Assembly (NCBI GenBank): GCA_025359585.1
Contig: JANYFX010000604.1
Coordinates: 1 to 5,906 of the forward strand
Reading direction: 5' to 3'
Source of the DNA: Rhizobacter sp.
GTDB taxonomy: Bacteria > Pseudomonadota > Gammaproteobacteria > Burkholderiales > Burkholderiaceae_C
DNA length: 5,906 nucleotides
Shown here: positions 1 to 4,953 of the stretch, piece by piece
Numbering within the stretch: position 1 is the first letter of the stretch
Layout: every line of letters starts with the position of its first letter
Position numbers and translations under genes: made by a program
The notes under the pieces: generated by a model
Database searches by the model: none
What the model was told of the DNA's origin: nothing
Seen by the model: only the letters and a program-made list of their open reading frames with translations

Positions 1-606
1 GCCGAGCAAGGCCACGACGGCCGGCGTTTGCGGCTGGCGCAGCAGCGTGAGCGACGCGGGCTCGATGTTGTTGGCCGCGATCAGCTTGTTCATCAGGTTC
101 GGCACACCGCTGCCTTCGGCGCCGATGTTCAGGCGCCAGCCGGGCAACTGCGAGAGCGAGGCGAGCGTGGGCGCCTTGAGCAGGCGCTGCGCCGAGTCGC
201 TGCGGTAGAACAGCCAGACCGGCTCGTAGAACAGGCTGCCGAGCGCGACGAGGTTGTCGTTGTCATCGGCGTCGCGCTGCTGCTGGTCGTCGGCGCCGCC
301 TTGAACGAAGGCGATGTCCACGCCGGAGGCCGGGTCGCGCAGCAGTTGCAGGTTCTCGGCCGCACCCTGCGTGGCGCGCAACTCGACCGTGATGCCGTAG
401 GGCTTGAGCGCCTGCACATAACGTTTGCCGAGCTCGGCATACGCGCCCTGGTCGGCGCCGGTGGCGAGCACCACCTTGTTCGGCGGGTTCGGGTCGAGCA
501 TCCAGTACGCCACCGCCAGCAGGGCGGCGGCGAGCACGATGAACGGCCCGAACGTGACGAGCAGGTCGCGGAACGACAGCAGGGTGTGGCGCAGGTTGTT
601 GGGCAT
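1..606 (-). CDS. TAXI-family TRAP transporter solute-binding protein, N-terminal part (cut by window edge)
   Basis: Reading the minus strand from the ATG at 606 gives 202 residues with no stop, running off the window start. Residues about 15-37 are a hydrophobic segment (FGPFIVLAAALLAVAYWML), probably an uncleaved membrane anchor. The TAXI-type start of the periplasmic domain follows: VVLATGADQGAYAELGKRY at 45-63, then TQGAAENLQLL at 79-89 and VDIAFVQGG at 96-104. This pattern of ATG-x-x-x-G-x-Y, T-x-G-(S/A)-x-E-N and a D-I-A-x-x-Q stretch is typical of TRAP receptors of the TAXI type, which capture small carboxylated solutes for uptake. The substrate cannot be told from the sequence. Anchored versions are common in Burkholderiales and usually exceed 400 residues, so about half is probably visible. 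No clear Shine-Dalgarno lies upstream of the ATG; the start is chosen because the anchor follows directly. It is divergent from the response regulator at 726. No permease gene is visible. Confidence 0.85.
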   Translation of the reverse strand, partial: MPNNLRHTLLSFRDLLVTFGPFIVLAAALLAVAYWMLDPNPPNKVVLATGADQGAYAELGKRYVQALKPYGITVELRATQGAAENLQLLRDPASGVDIAFVQGGADDQQQRDADDNDNLVALGSLFYEPVWLFYRSDSAQRLLKAPTLASLSQLPGWRLNIGAEGSGVPNLMNKLIAANNIEPASLTLLRQPQTPAVVALLG

Positions 607-725
607 CGGTGCGGCAAGAGGGTCAGGGCGCACGATACCGCGCGGCAAGCGCCACCACCACGGCGCATTTGCATCACAAGGTATGCTTTTCGGATCGACC
701 CGTTGAAACAACCTCCGAACCTTTG
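607..725. promoter_or_regulatory. Divergent intergenic region between receptor and response regulator genes
   Basis: This 119-bp gap separates two divergent starts (606 minus, 726 plus), so it should hold both promoters. The best plus-strand -10 candidate is TATGCT at 682-687, which would give a leader of about 30 nt, but no good -35 sits 16-18 bp upstream. For the minus strand I find no convincing hexamer pair. The 11-bp TAACC array found upstream of the protease is absent here: AACC occurs at 710-713 and 718-721, only 8 bp apart. Hence no autoregulatory box of that type is visible. No Shine-Dalgarno is evident before either start codon. Confidence 0.4.
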
Positions 726-1430
726 ATGCGCCTGCTGCTGGTGGAAGACGACCGCATGATCGGCGAAAGCCTGCGCGCTGCGCTGCGGCTCGAAGGCCAC
801 GCGGTCGATTGGGTGCGCGACGCGACGGCGGCGGACGCGACGCTCGCGAGCGAGCGCTTCGATCTGGTGCTGCTCGATCTCGGCCTGCCCGCCAGTGGCG
901 CGGCCGGCGCGCCGGCCGATCCCGCGGGTGGCCTGACGGTGTTGCGAGCGGCGCGTGCGCGGCAAGACGCCACCCCCTTCATCGTGCTGACCGCACGCGA
1001 CGGACCCGGCGACAAGGTGACGGGCCTGGACGCCGGTGCCGACGACTACCTCGTCAAGCCCTTCGAGCTCGACGAGCTCGGTGCGCGCATCCGCGCCGTG
1101 ATGCGGCGCGGCGCGGGAAGGGCCGAACCGGCGCTCTCGTTCGGCGGTGTCACCCTCGACCCGGCCACGCGCCAGGTCACGAAGGACGGCGCGGCCGTGC
1201 TGCTCTCGGCGCGCGAGTTCGCGGTGCTCGAAGCGCTGATGCAGCGCCCCGGCGCGCTGCTCTCTCGCGCGCAGCTCGAAGACCGGCTCTACGGCTGGGG
1301 CGAAGAGATCGAGAGCAACGCGGTCTCGGTCTACATCCACCAGCTGCGCCGCAAGCTTGGGCCTCAGTTCATCCAGAACGTGCGCGGGGTGGGCTATTTT
1401 GTCGGCACGAAACCCGGCGCGTCGGCATGA
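726..1430 (+). CDS. OmpR-family response regulator, QseB/PmrA-like
   Basis: This 234-residue protein has a receiver domain (about 1-128) and a winged-helix DNA-binding domain (about 136-228). The acidic pocket is E7-D8-D9, the predicted phosphoacceptor is D51 in LVLLDLGLP, and T89 and K111 (in YLVKPF) are the conserved switch residues. The C-terminal half carries SAREFAVLEAL at 161-171, the recognition-helix stretch SNAVSVYIHQLRRKLG at 197-212 and the wing motif VRGVGYF at 219-225, close to QseB, PmrA and TctD. Its likely role is phosphorylation-dependent binding of direct repeats to control transcription. The ATG at 726 is chosen because MRLLLVEDD is the canonical N-terminus, although no Shine-Dalgarno precedes it. 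The gene overlaps the kinase by 4 bp (ATGA), so the two are translationally coupled. Oddity: 13 residues (56-68) lie between LP and GL after D51, where QseB-type receivers usually have about three. The family is certain; the exact orthologue is not. Confidence 0.95.
   Translation: MRLLLVEDDRMIGESLRAALRLEGHAVDWVRDATAADATLASERFDLVLLDLGLPASGAAGAPADPAGGLTVLRAARARQDATPFIVLTARDGPGDKVTGLDAGADDYLVKPFELDELGARIRAVMRRGAGRAEPALSFGGVTLDPATRQVTKDGAAVLLSAREFAVLEALMQRPGALLSRAQLEDRLYGWGEEIESNAVSVYIHQLRRKLGPQFIQNVRGVGYFVGTKPGASA
901..918. repeat. 18-bp perfect palindrome inside the response regulator gene
   Basis: CGGCCGGCGCGCCGGCCG reads identically on both strands over all 18 bases, and the flanking bases 900 and 919 do not extend it. 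It lies in codons 59-65 of the response regulator, within the extra residues of the loop after the phosphoacceptor D51. It consists only of G and C, so some palindromic character is expected by chance in this genome, but a perfect 18-mer placed in an expanded loop is notable. The symmetry is directly seen; any origin as an inserted element is inference. Confidence 0.9.
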
Positions 1431-2731
1431 ATTCGATCCGCGTGCGCTTGCTGCTCTCGCTGCTGGCGATGCTGGCCGCGGCCGCGCTCGTGATGGGCTG
1501 GTTCACGTACCGCAACGTGCTGGCCGAAACAGAAACACTTTTCGACTACCAGCTGCGCCAGATGGCCTTGTCGCTGCGCGACCAGGGCGAGATCGCCCCG
1601 GGTCAGGCCAACGCGCTCAACGACGAGCAGCTCGACTTCGTGGTGCAGATCTGGACCGTCGACGGCCGGAGCATCTATGCCTCGCGCGAGCACAGCACCT
1701 TGCCCGAGCGTGCCTTGCTCGGCCTGGCCGACATCAACGTGCAGGGCAAGACCTGGCGCACCTTCGGCGTGGCCACACCGACGCGGGTGATCCAGGTGGC
1801 GCAGCCGCGTCAGATCCGCCAGCGGCTCGCGGCCGACGCGGCGCTGCGCAGCGTGGCGCCGCTGCTCTTCATCGCGCCGCTGCTGGCACTCGTGATCTGG
1901 TGGCTGGCTGCGCTCACGCTGGCGCCGCTGCGCCGCGTGGCGGCCGACGTGCGCGAGCGTGACGAACATTCCCTGCAGGCGCTGCCCGGTGAAGGGCTGC
2001 CCGACGAAGTGGCGCCGCTGGTGCAGGCGCTCAACGCTCTGCTGCAACGCCTCGGCGTGTCGCTGAACACGCAGCGTGCTTTCGTGGCCGATGCTGCCCA
2101 CGAGCTGCGCTCGCCGCTGACCGCGCTGAAGCTGCAATTGCAGTTGCTGCAGCGTGCGCCAGACGAGGCTTCGCGAGCCACTGCCATCGATGCGCTCGGT
2201 GAAGGCATCACACGCGCCGCGAGGCTCGTCGAACAACTGCTGACGCTGGCACGCAGCGAACCCGGTGCGCCGGTGCCTGCGGCTTTGCCGATCGACCTGA
2301 GCGAGCTGGTGCGCCAGGCGGTCGCGCTCACGCTGCCACTCGCGAACGCACGGGGCTCGACGCTGGCCTTGTTCGCCGACGCACCAGTGCGTGTGAACGG
2401 CGACGCGGCAGCCTTGACCGCGCTGGTGCGCAACCTGGCCGACAACGCGGTGCGCTACTCGCCGCCGGGCGCGCAGGTCGAACTGCGCGTGTCGATGGAC
2501 GGCAGCCTGCCGACGCTGCAGGTCGACGACAGCGGCCCGGGTATCCCGGCCGAAGACCACGAGCGCGTGTTCGACCGTTTCTACCGCCGCGCGAATGGCG
2601 ACGAGCCGGGCTCGGGCCTGGGCCTGGCGATCGTGCGCGGCGTGGCCGAGCAGCACGGCGCGCGGGTGGCGCTGGCCACCTCGAAGCTCGGCGGCTTGCA
2701 GGTCACGGTGCGTTTCGCGTCTGCCTCTTAA
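1427..2731 (+). CDS. Sensor histidine kinase, QseC-like
   Basis: This 434-residue inner-membrane kinase is the predicted partner of the upstream regulator. TM1 is about residues 8-28; a periplasmic sensor region of about 110 residues follows (about 29-142, with QIWTVDGRSIYASRE); TM2 is about 143-167. A short HAMP-like linker leads to the H-box FVADAAHELRSPLTALK with the predicted phosphorylated H225. The ATP-binding domain has the N-box LADNAVRYSPPG (N340), the G1 box DDSGPGIP (D368, G370, G372), the F-box VFDRFYRR and the G2 box GSGLGLAIV (from 395). All catalytic motifs are intact, so it should be an active kinase/phosphatase. The sensor region resembles the N-terminal domain of QseC/TctE-type kinases; I see no ExxE iron-binding motif as in PmrB, so the signal is unknown. 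The start ATG overlaps the regulator stop. The TAA stop at 2729-2731 lies inside the first repeat of the operator array upstream of the protease. Confidence 0.95.
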   Translation: MNSIRVRLLLSLLAMLAAAALVMGWFTYRNVLAETETLFDYQLRQMALSLRDQGEIAPGQANALNDEQLDFVVQIWTVDGRSIYASREHSTLPERALLGLADINVQGKTWRTFGVATPTRVIQVAQPRQIRQRLAADAALRSVAPLLFIAPLLALVIWWLAALTLAPLRRVAADVRERDEHSLQALPGEGLPDEVAPLVQALNALLQRLGVSLNTQRAFVADAAHELRSPLTALKLQLQLLQRAPDEASRATAIDALGEGITRAARLVEQLLTLARSEPGAPVPAALPIDLSELVRQAVALTLPLANARGSTLALFADAPVRVNGDAAALTALVRNLADNAVRYSPPGAQVELRVSMDGSLPTLQVDDSGPGIPAEDHERVFDRFYRRANGDEPGSGLGLAIVRGVAEQHGARVALATSKLGGLQVTVRFASAS

Positions 2732-2766
2732 CCTTCGCCTAACCTCGCGCTAACCGAGCCCTAACC
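2727..2766 (+). promoter_or_regulatory. Four-site tandem operator, 11-bp period, probable OmpR-family binding array
   Basis: Four heptamers lie exactly 11 bp apart: CTTAACC at 2727, CCTAACC at 2738, GCTAACC at 2749 and CCTAACC at 2760. They are separated by unrelated 4-bp spacers (TTCG, TCGC, GAGC). TAACC is invariant, and no fifth copy lies one period up- or downstream. Direct repeats at about one helical turn are the known binding pattern of OmpR/PmrA/QseB/CpxR/PhoB regulators, which bind as head-to-tail dimers; PmrA boxes, for example, are TTAA-containing hexamers at 11 bp. Two dimers would fit here. The array lies between the two-component genes and the protease, ending 9 bp before a -10-like hexamer, so direct activation of the protease by the neighbouring regulator is the simplest reading. 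The repeats are seen; the binding protein is inferred. Confidence 0.75.
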
Positions 2767-2775
2767 GGCGGCCCC

Positions 2776-2789
2776 TATCTTCTGTCGCA
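2776..2789 (+). promoter_or_regulatory. Candidate -10 element and start site of the protease promoter
   Basis: TATCTT at 2776-2781 matches four of six positions of TATAAT. No TTGACA-like hexamer lies 17 bp upstream (2753-2758 reads AACCGA); that place is occupied by the repeat array. This is what an activator-dependent promoter looks like when a PhoB/OmpR-type regulator replaces the -35 contact. Transcription would start near 2788-2789, giving a leader of about 42 nt before the ATG at 2831. Confidence 0.5.
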
Positions 2790-2810
2790 TGCGGAAATCG
2801 TCCGCACTGC
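2787..2810 (+). other. Possible 5'-UTR hairpin of the protease mRNA
   Basis: TGCGGA at 2790-2795 is complementary to TCCGCA at 2801-2806 around the loop AATCG. With one bulged C (2807) the stem continues, pairing GCA at 2787-2789 with TGC at 2808-2810, giving nine base pairs. It starts at the predicted transcription start and ends 9 nt before the Shine-Dalgarno. Such a hairpin could protect the 5' end or tune translation. It also buries the upstream in-frame ATG at 2789, supporting 2831 as the real start. Structure is inferred from complementarity only. Confidence 0.4.
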
Positions 2811-2819
2811 AATCAGACG

Positions 2820-2824
2820 AAGGA
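2820..2824 (+). promoter_or_regulatory. Ribosome binding site of the protease gene
   Basis: AAGGA ends 6 nt before the ATG at 2831. This decides the start: the in-frame ATG at 2789 has no purine-rich sequence before it and would add 14 polar residues in front of the signal peptide. Confidence 0.8.
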
Positions 2825-2830
2825 CTTGCC

Positions 2831-4339
2831 ATGAAGCTCAAACCCCTCAGTGCCGCCTTGCTCGCGGTCGGCGCGTTGACCGTCGCGACCGCCGGTGCGA
2901 TCGACTTGCCGAACTGGCTCAAGAGCAACCCGACCGCTGCGGCGCCGCAGGCCAGCGTGGCCGCGAAGGTGGCCGCACCCGAAGCCGCCACGCCCGCGCC
3001 GGTGCCGATGCTCGCCGCACAAGGCGTGCCGAACTACCGTGCCATCTTCAAACAATTCGGCCCGGCCGTGGTCGGTGTGACTGTGGCCGGCACGCACAAG
3101 GCCTCGGCCGAAGAACAGGGCCTTCCGCAAGGCATGGAGAACGACCCGTTCTTCAAGTTCTTCCGCGGCATGCCCGGTTTTCAGGGGCGCGGCCCGCAAG
3201 GTGGCCAGGTGCCGTTCAAGGGCCAGGGCTCGGGCTTCATCATCAGCAGCGACGGCCTGATCCTGACCAACGCGCACGTGGTGCGCGACGCCAAGGAAGT
3301 GACCGTCAAGCTCAGCGACCGGCGCGAGTTCTCGGCCAAGGTGCTGGGGTCGGACGCGACCACCGACATCGCCGTGCTGCGCATCAACGCGACCGGCTTG
3401 GCCGTCGTGCGCCTCGGTGACGCACGCCAGCTCGAAGTGGGCGACCCGGTGCTCGCGATCGGCGCACCTTACGGCCTGGAGCAGACCGCCACACAGGGCA
3501 TCGTCAGCGCGAAAGGCCGTTCGCTGCCCGGCGATGCGGTCGTGCCCTTCATCCAGACCGACGCGGCCGTGAACCCCGGCAACTCGGGTGGCCCGCTGTT
3601 CGACGGCAGCGGTGCGGTGGTCGGCATCAACGCGCAGATCTACTCGCAGAGCGGCGGTTTCCAGGGCCTGAGCTTTTCGATCCCGATCAACGTGGCGTTG
3701 AAGGTCAAGGACCAGATCGTCGCTACGGGGAAGGCCACTCACGCCCGTCTGGGCGTGACGGTGCAGGACCTGAATCAGGGGCTGGCCGAATCGTTCGGCT
3801 TGAAGAAACCCGACGGCGCGCTGATCGCCAACGTGGCGCCGAACAGCGCCGCTGCAGCAGCCGGCCTGAAGCCGGGCGACGTGGTGACCGAGGTGAACGG
3901 CGAGCCCGTCGTGCGCTCGGGTGCGTTGTCGAGCCTGATCGGCTTGTCGGCGCCTGGCGAGAAGGTCAAGCTGACCGTGTGGCGCGACAAGGCGCCGCGC
4001 GAGATTGAAGCGAAGCTGCAGGCCGCCGATGCCGGCGCCACGCAGGTGGCCGACGCCGATGGCGCGGTACAGCCGGGCCAGCTCGGCCTGTCGCTGCGCG
4101 CGCTGACGCGTGAAGAGCGCAAGCAGTCGCAGATCGAACAAGGCCTGGTGGTCGAAGGCGTGGCCGGCCCGGCGGCCAAGGCCGGCATCGAAGAAGGCGA
4201 CGTGTTGCTCGCGATCAACGGCAAGCCGGTGCAGTCGATCGAGCAGGTCAAGGCCGTGATGAGCGCCAAGCCGAAGAGCGTGGCGCTGCTGGTGCAGCGC
4301 GACGGCGAGAAGATTTTCGTGCCGGTCAATCTGGGGTGA
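2831..4339 (+). CDS. Do-family periplasmic serine endoprotease (DegP/DegQ/MucD type)
   Basis: This 502-residue protease/chaperone degrades or holds misfolded envelope proteins. A signal peptide covers about residues 1-23 (MKLKPL, then a hydrophobic core ending ATAGA). An Ala/Pro-rich linker (about 32-63) follows, then a trypsin-like domain with the complete triad: H149 in LTNAHVV, D179 in TTDIAVL and S252 in GNSGGPLFD. The long LA-type loop rich in Phe, Gly and Gln (about 95-135) precedes the GSGFIIS strand. PDZ1 begins near 306 (RLGVTV) and PDZ2 near 416 (GQLGLSL), running to the end (FVPVNLG). Length and two PDZ domains fit DegP/DegQ/MucD, typically 450-500 residues. It follows the kinase gene by 99 bp with its own probable promoter and the 11-bp repeat array, so regulation by the adjacent two-component system is likely. 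Two hairpins follow the stop. Sequence alone does not separate DegP from DegQ or MucD naming. Confidence 0.96.
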   Translation: MKLKPLSAALLAVGALTVATAGAIDLPNWLKSNPTAAAPQASVAAKVAAPEAATPAPVPMLAAQGVPNYRAIFKQFGPAVVGVTVAGTHKASAEEQGLPQGMENDPFFKFFRGMPGFQGRGPQGGQVPFKGQGSGFIISSDGLILTNAHVVRDAKEVTVKLSDRREFSAKVLGSDATTDIAVLRINATGLAVVRLGDARQLEVGDPVLAIGAPYGLEQTATQGIVSAKGRSLPGDAVVPFIQTDAAVNPGNSGGPLFDGSGAVVGINAQIYSQSGGFQGLSFSIPINVALKVKDQIVATGKATHARLGVTVQDLNQGLAESFGLKKPDGALIANVAPNSAAAAAGLKPGDVVTEVNGEPVVRSGALSSLIGLSAPGEKVKLTVWRDKAPREIEAKLQAADAGATQVADADGAVQPGQLGLSLRALTREERKQSQIEQGLVVEGVAGPAAKAGIEEGDVLLAINGKPVQSIEQVKAVMSAKPKSVALLVQRDGEKIFVPVNLG

Positions 4340-4346
4340 GCCCGGA

Positions 4347-4376
4347 CGAAACACGGTCCCTGCGGACCGTGTTTCG
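4347..4376 (+). terminator. Strong hairpin after the protease gene, probable terminator
   Basis: CGAAACACGGTCC (4347-4359) and GGACCGTGTTTCG (4364-4376) form a perfect 13-bp stem with a CTGC tetraloop, 7 nt after the TGA stop. No run of T follows the stem; the only T's (TTT at 4372-4374) are in its 3' arm. Intrinsic termination may therefore be incomplete, or the hairpin may mainly protect the mRNA 3' end. The symmetry is perfect and unlikely to be chance. Confidence 0.75.
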
Positions 4377-4389
4377 CCTGGCGAACGAG

Positions 4390-4409
4390 CGGGCGCCTGC
4401 TGGCGCCCG
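4390..4409 (+). terminator. Second GC-only hairpin following the protease terminator
   Basis: CGGGCGCC (4390-4397) pairs with GGCGCCCG (4402-4409) around a TGCT loop, giving an 8-bp all-GC stem 13 nt downstream of the first hairpin. No T-run follows. It may reinforce the first hairpin or act as a pause or processing site. Confidence 0.5.
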
Positions 4410-4429
4410 GGCTGGGTTCGGTGGCCCGT

Positions 4430-4444
4430 GTTGCATGGTGCAAC
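4430..4444. repeat. Short inverted repeat upstream of the small secreted-protein gene
   Basis: GTTGCA-TGG-TGCAAC is a perfect 6-bp inverted repeat with a 3-bp spacer, ending 34 bp before the ATG at 4479. It could be an operator half-site pair or a small hairpin. The sequence around it shows no convincing -35/-10 pair, so a regulatory role is a guess. Confidence 0.35.
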
Positions 4445-4466
4445 CGGGTCGATTTTGCACAGAGAA

Positions 4467-4472
4467 AAGGAG
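4467..4472 (+). promoter_or_regulatory. Ribosome binding site of the small secreted-protein gene
   Basis: AAGGAG lies 6 nt before the ATG at 4479, near-optimal in sequence and spacing. It fixes the start there rather than at the in-frame GTG at 4428, which would put 17 residues before the signal peptide. Confidence 0.85.
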
Positions 4473-4478
4473 TTCGAG

Positions 4479-4925
4479 ATGAAGAAGTTCTTGCAACGCG
4501 CGGGTGTGTCTTTCGCGGGTGTTCTCGCGGCCGCCGTGTCGCTCGGTGCTGTGGCCGAGCCCTCGCAGCTGCCGCCGGAGCGCAGCGTCGGCATCGTGTC
4601 GTTCGTTTCGGGCGGTGTCGACATCGACGAAGCGCATCGCTTCGAAGCGGCCTTCAAGCGCTTTCCGCTGGCGATCGAGTTGTTCGAGAAGGAAGGTGCG
4701 CGCGATGTGTTCACCGCCTCTGCCCATGTCGTGATCACCGACCGCCACGGGCAGCGTGTGTTCGACGAGATGGCCGACGGCCCCTTCGTGCTGCTGCGCC
4801 TGCCTGCGGGCGACTACAGCGTCGCAGCGAGTCTGAGCGGCCACAGCCTGGCAGCACACCCTGTGCACGTCACCGCGAGCGGGCATGCGCGCACGACCTT
4901 CGTGTGGCCCGAGAGCGTGGGCTGA
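4479..4925 (+). CDS. Small secreted protein, carboxypeptidase-regulatory-like fold suspected, function unknown
   Basis: This 148-residue protein begins with a clear signal peptide: MKKFLQR, a hydrophobic core (GVSFAGVLAAAVSLGAV) and a probable cleavage after AVA near residue 24. The mature part of about 124 residues has no cysteine, no further membrane segment and no catalytic motif I recognise. The stretch SAHVVITDRHGQRVF, then DGPFVLLRLPAGDYSVAASL and a final strand ARTTFVW, resembles the beta-sandwich of carboxypeptidase-regulatory-like or transthyretin-like domains, where a 'LPAGDY.V' turn is typical. That suggests a periplasmic binding or structural role; no substrate can be named. It lies 139 bp after the protease stop, beyond two hairpins, on the same strand. 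It may be an independent gene or receive read-through. It converges on kynA with a 28-bp gap. Confidence 0.85.
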   Translation: MKKFLQRAGVSFAGVLAAAVSLGAVAEPSQLPPERSVGIVSFVSGGVDIDEAHRFEAAFKRFPLAIELFEKEGARDVFTASAHVVITDRHGQRVFDEMADGPFVLLRLPAGDYSVAASLSGHSLAAHPVHVTASGHARTTFVWPESVG

Positions 4926-4933
4926 TGCACCCG

Positions 4934-4953
4934 AGCCGGCGCACGGGCCGGCT
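4934..4953. terminator. Hairpin between convergent genes, possible bidirectional terminator
   Basis: AGCCGGC (4934-4940) pairs with GCCGGCT (4947-4953) around a 6-nt loop, filling most of the 28-bp gap between the stops of the secreted-protein gene and kynA. Being symmetric, it would form in transcripts of either strand. No T-run follows on either strand, so termination strength is uncertain. Confidence 0.45.

Noticed and set aside
702..712. GTTG-AAA-CAAC dyad before the response regulator
   Set aside because: Only 4-bp arms, expected by chance; it does not extend and does not match the 11-bp array.
710..721. Two AACC copies before the response regulator as an autoregulatory box
   Set aside because: The spacing is 8 bp and the TAACC core is missing, so it does not fit the array upstream of the protease.
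129..1340. 403-codon open frame on the minus strand across the intergenic region and response regulator
   Set aside because: It runs out of frame with the TAXI receptor and antisense to the regulator. The true receptor frame starts at 606 and shows the TAXI motifs.
809..1426. Upstream extension of the kinase reading frame
   Set aside because: Residues before the ATG at 1427 are an Arg-rich shadow of the response regulator; the kinase proper begins with its TM1 after MNSIRVR.
1394..2656. 420-codon open frame on the minus strand opposite the sensor kinase
   Set aside because: It is antisense to a kinase with all catalytic boxes; composition is Gln/Arg/His-rich, with no recognisable motif and no ribosome binding site.
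2789..2830. Upstream ATG as alternative start of the protease
   Set aside because: It lacks a ribosome binding site, falls at the predicted transcription start inside a hairpin, and would place 14 polar residues before the signal peptide.
2813..4738. 641-codon open frame on the minus strand opposite the protease and secreted-protein genes
   Set aside because: It is antisense to an unmistakable Do protease with a full catalytic triad. The peptide is His/Arg/Ala-rich without domains, the usual mirror frame of GC-rich coding DNA.
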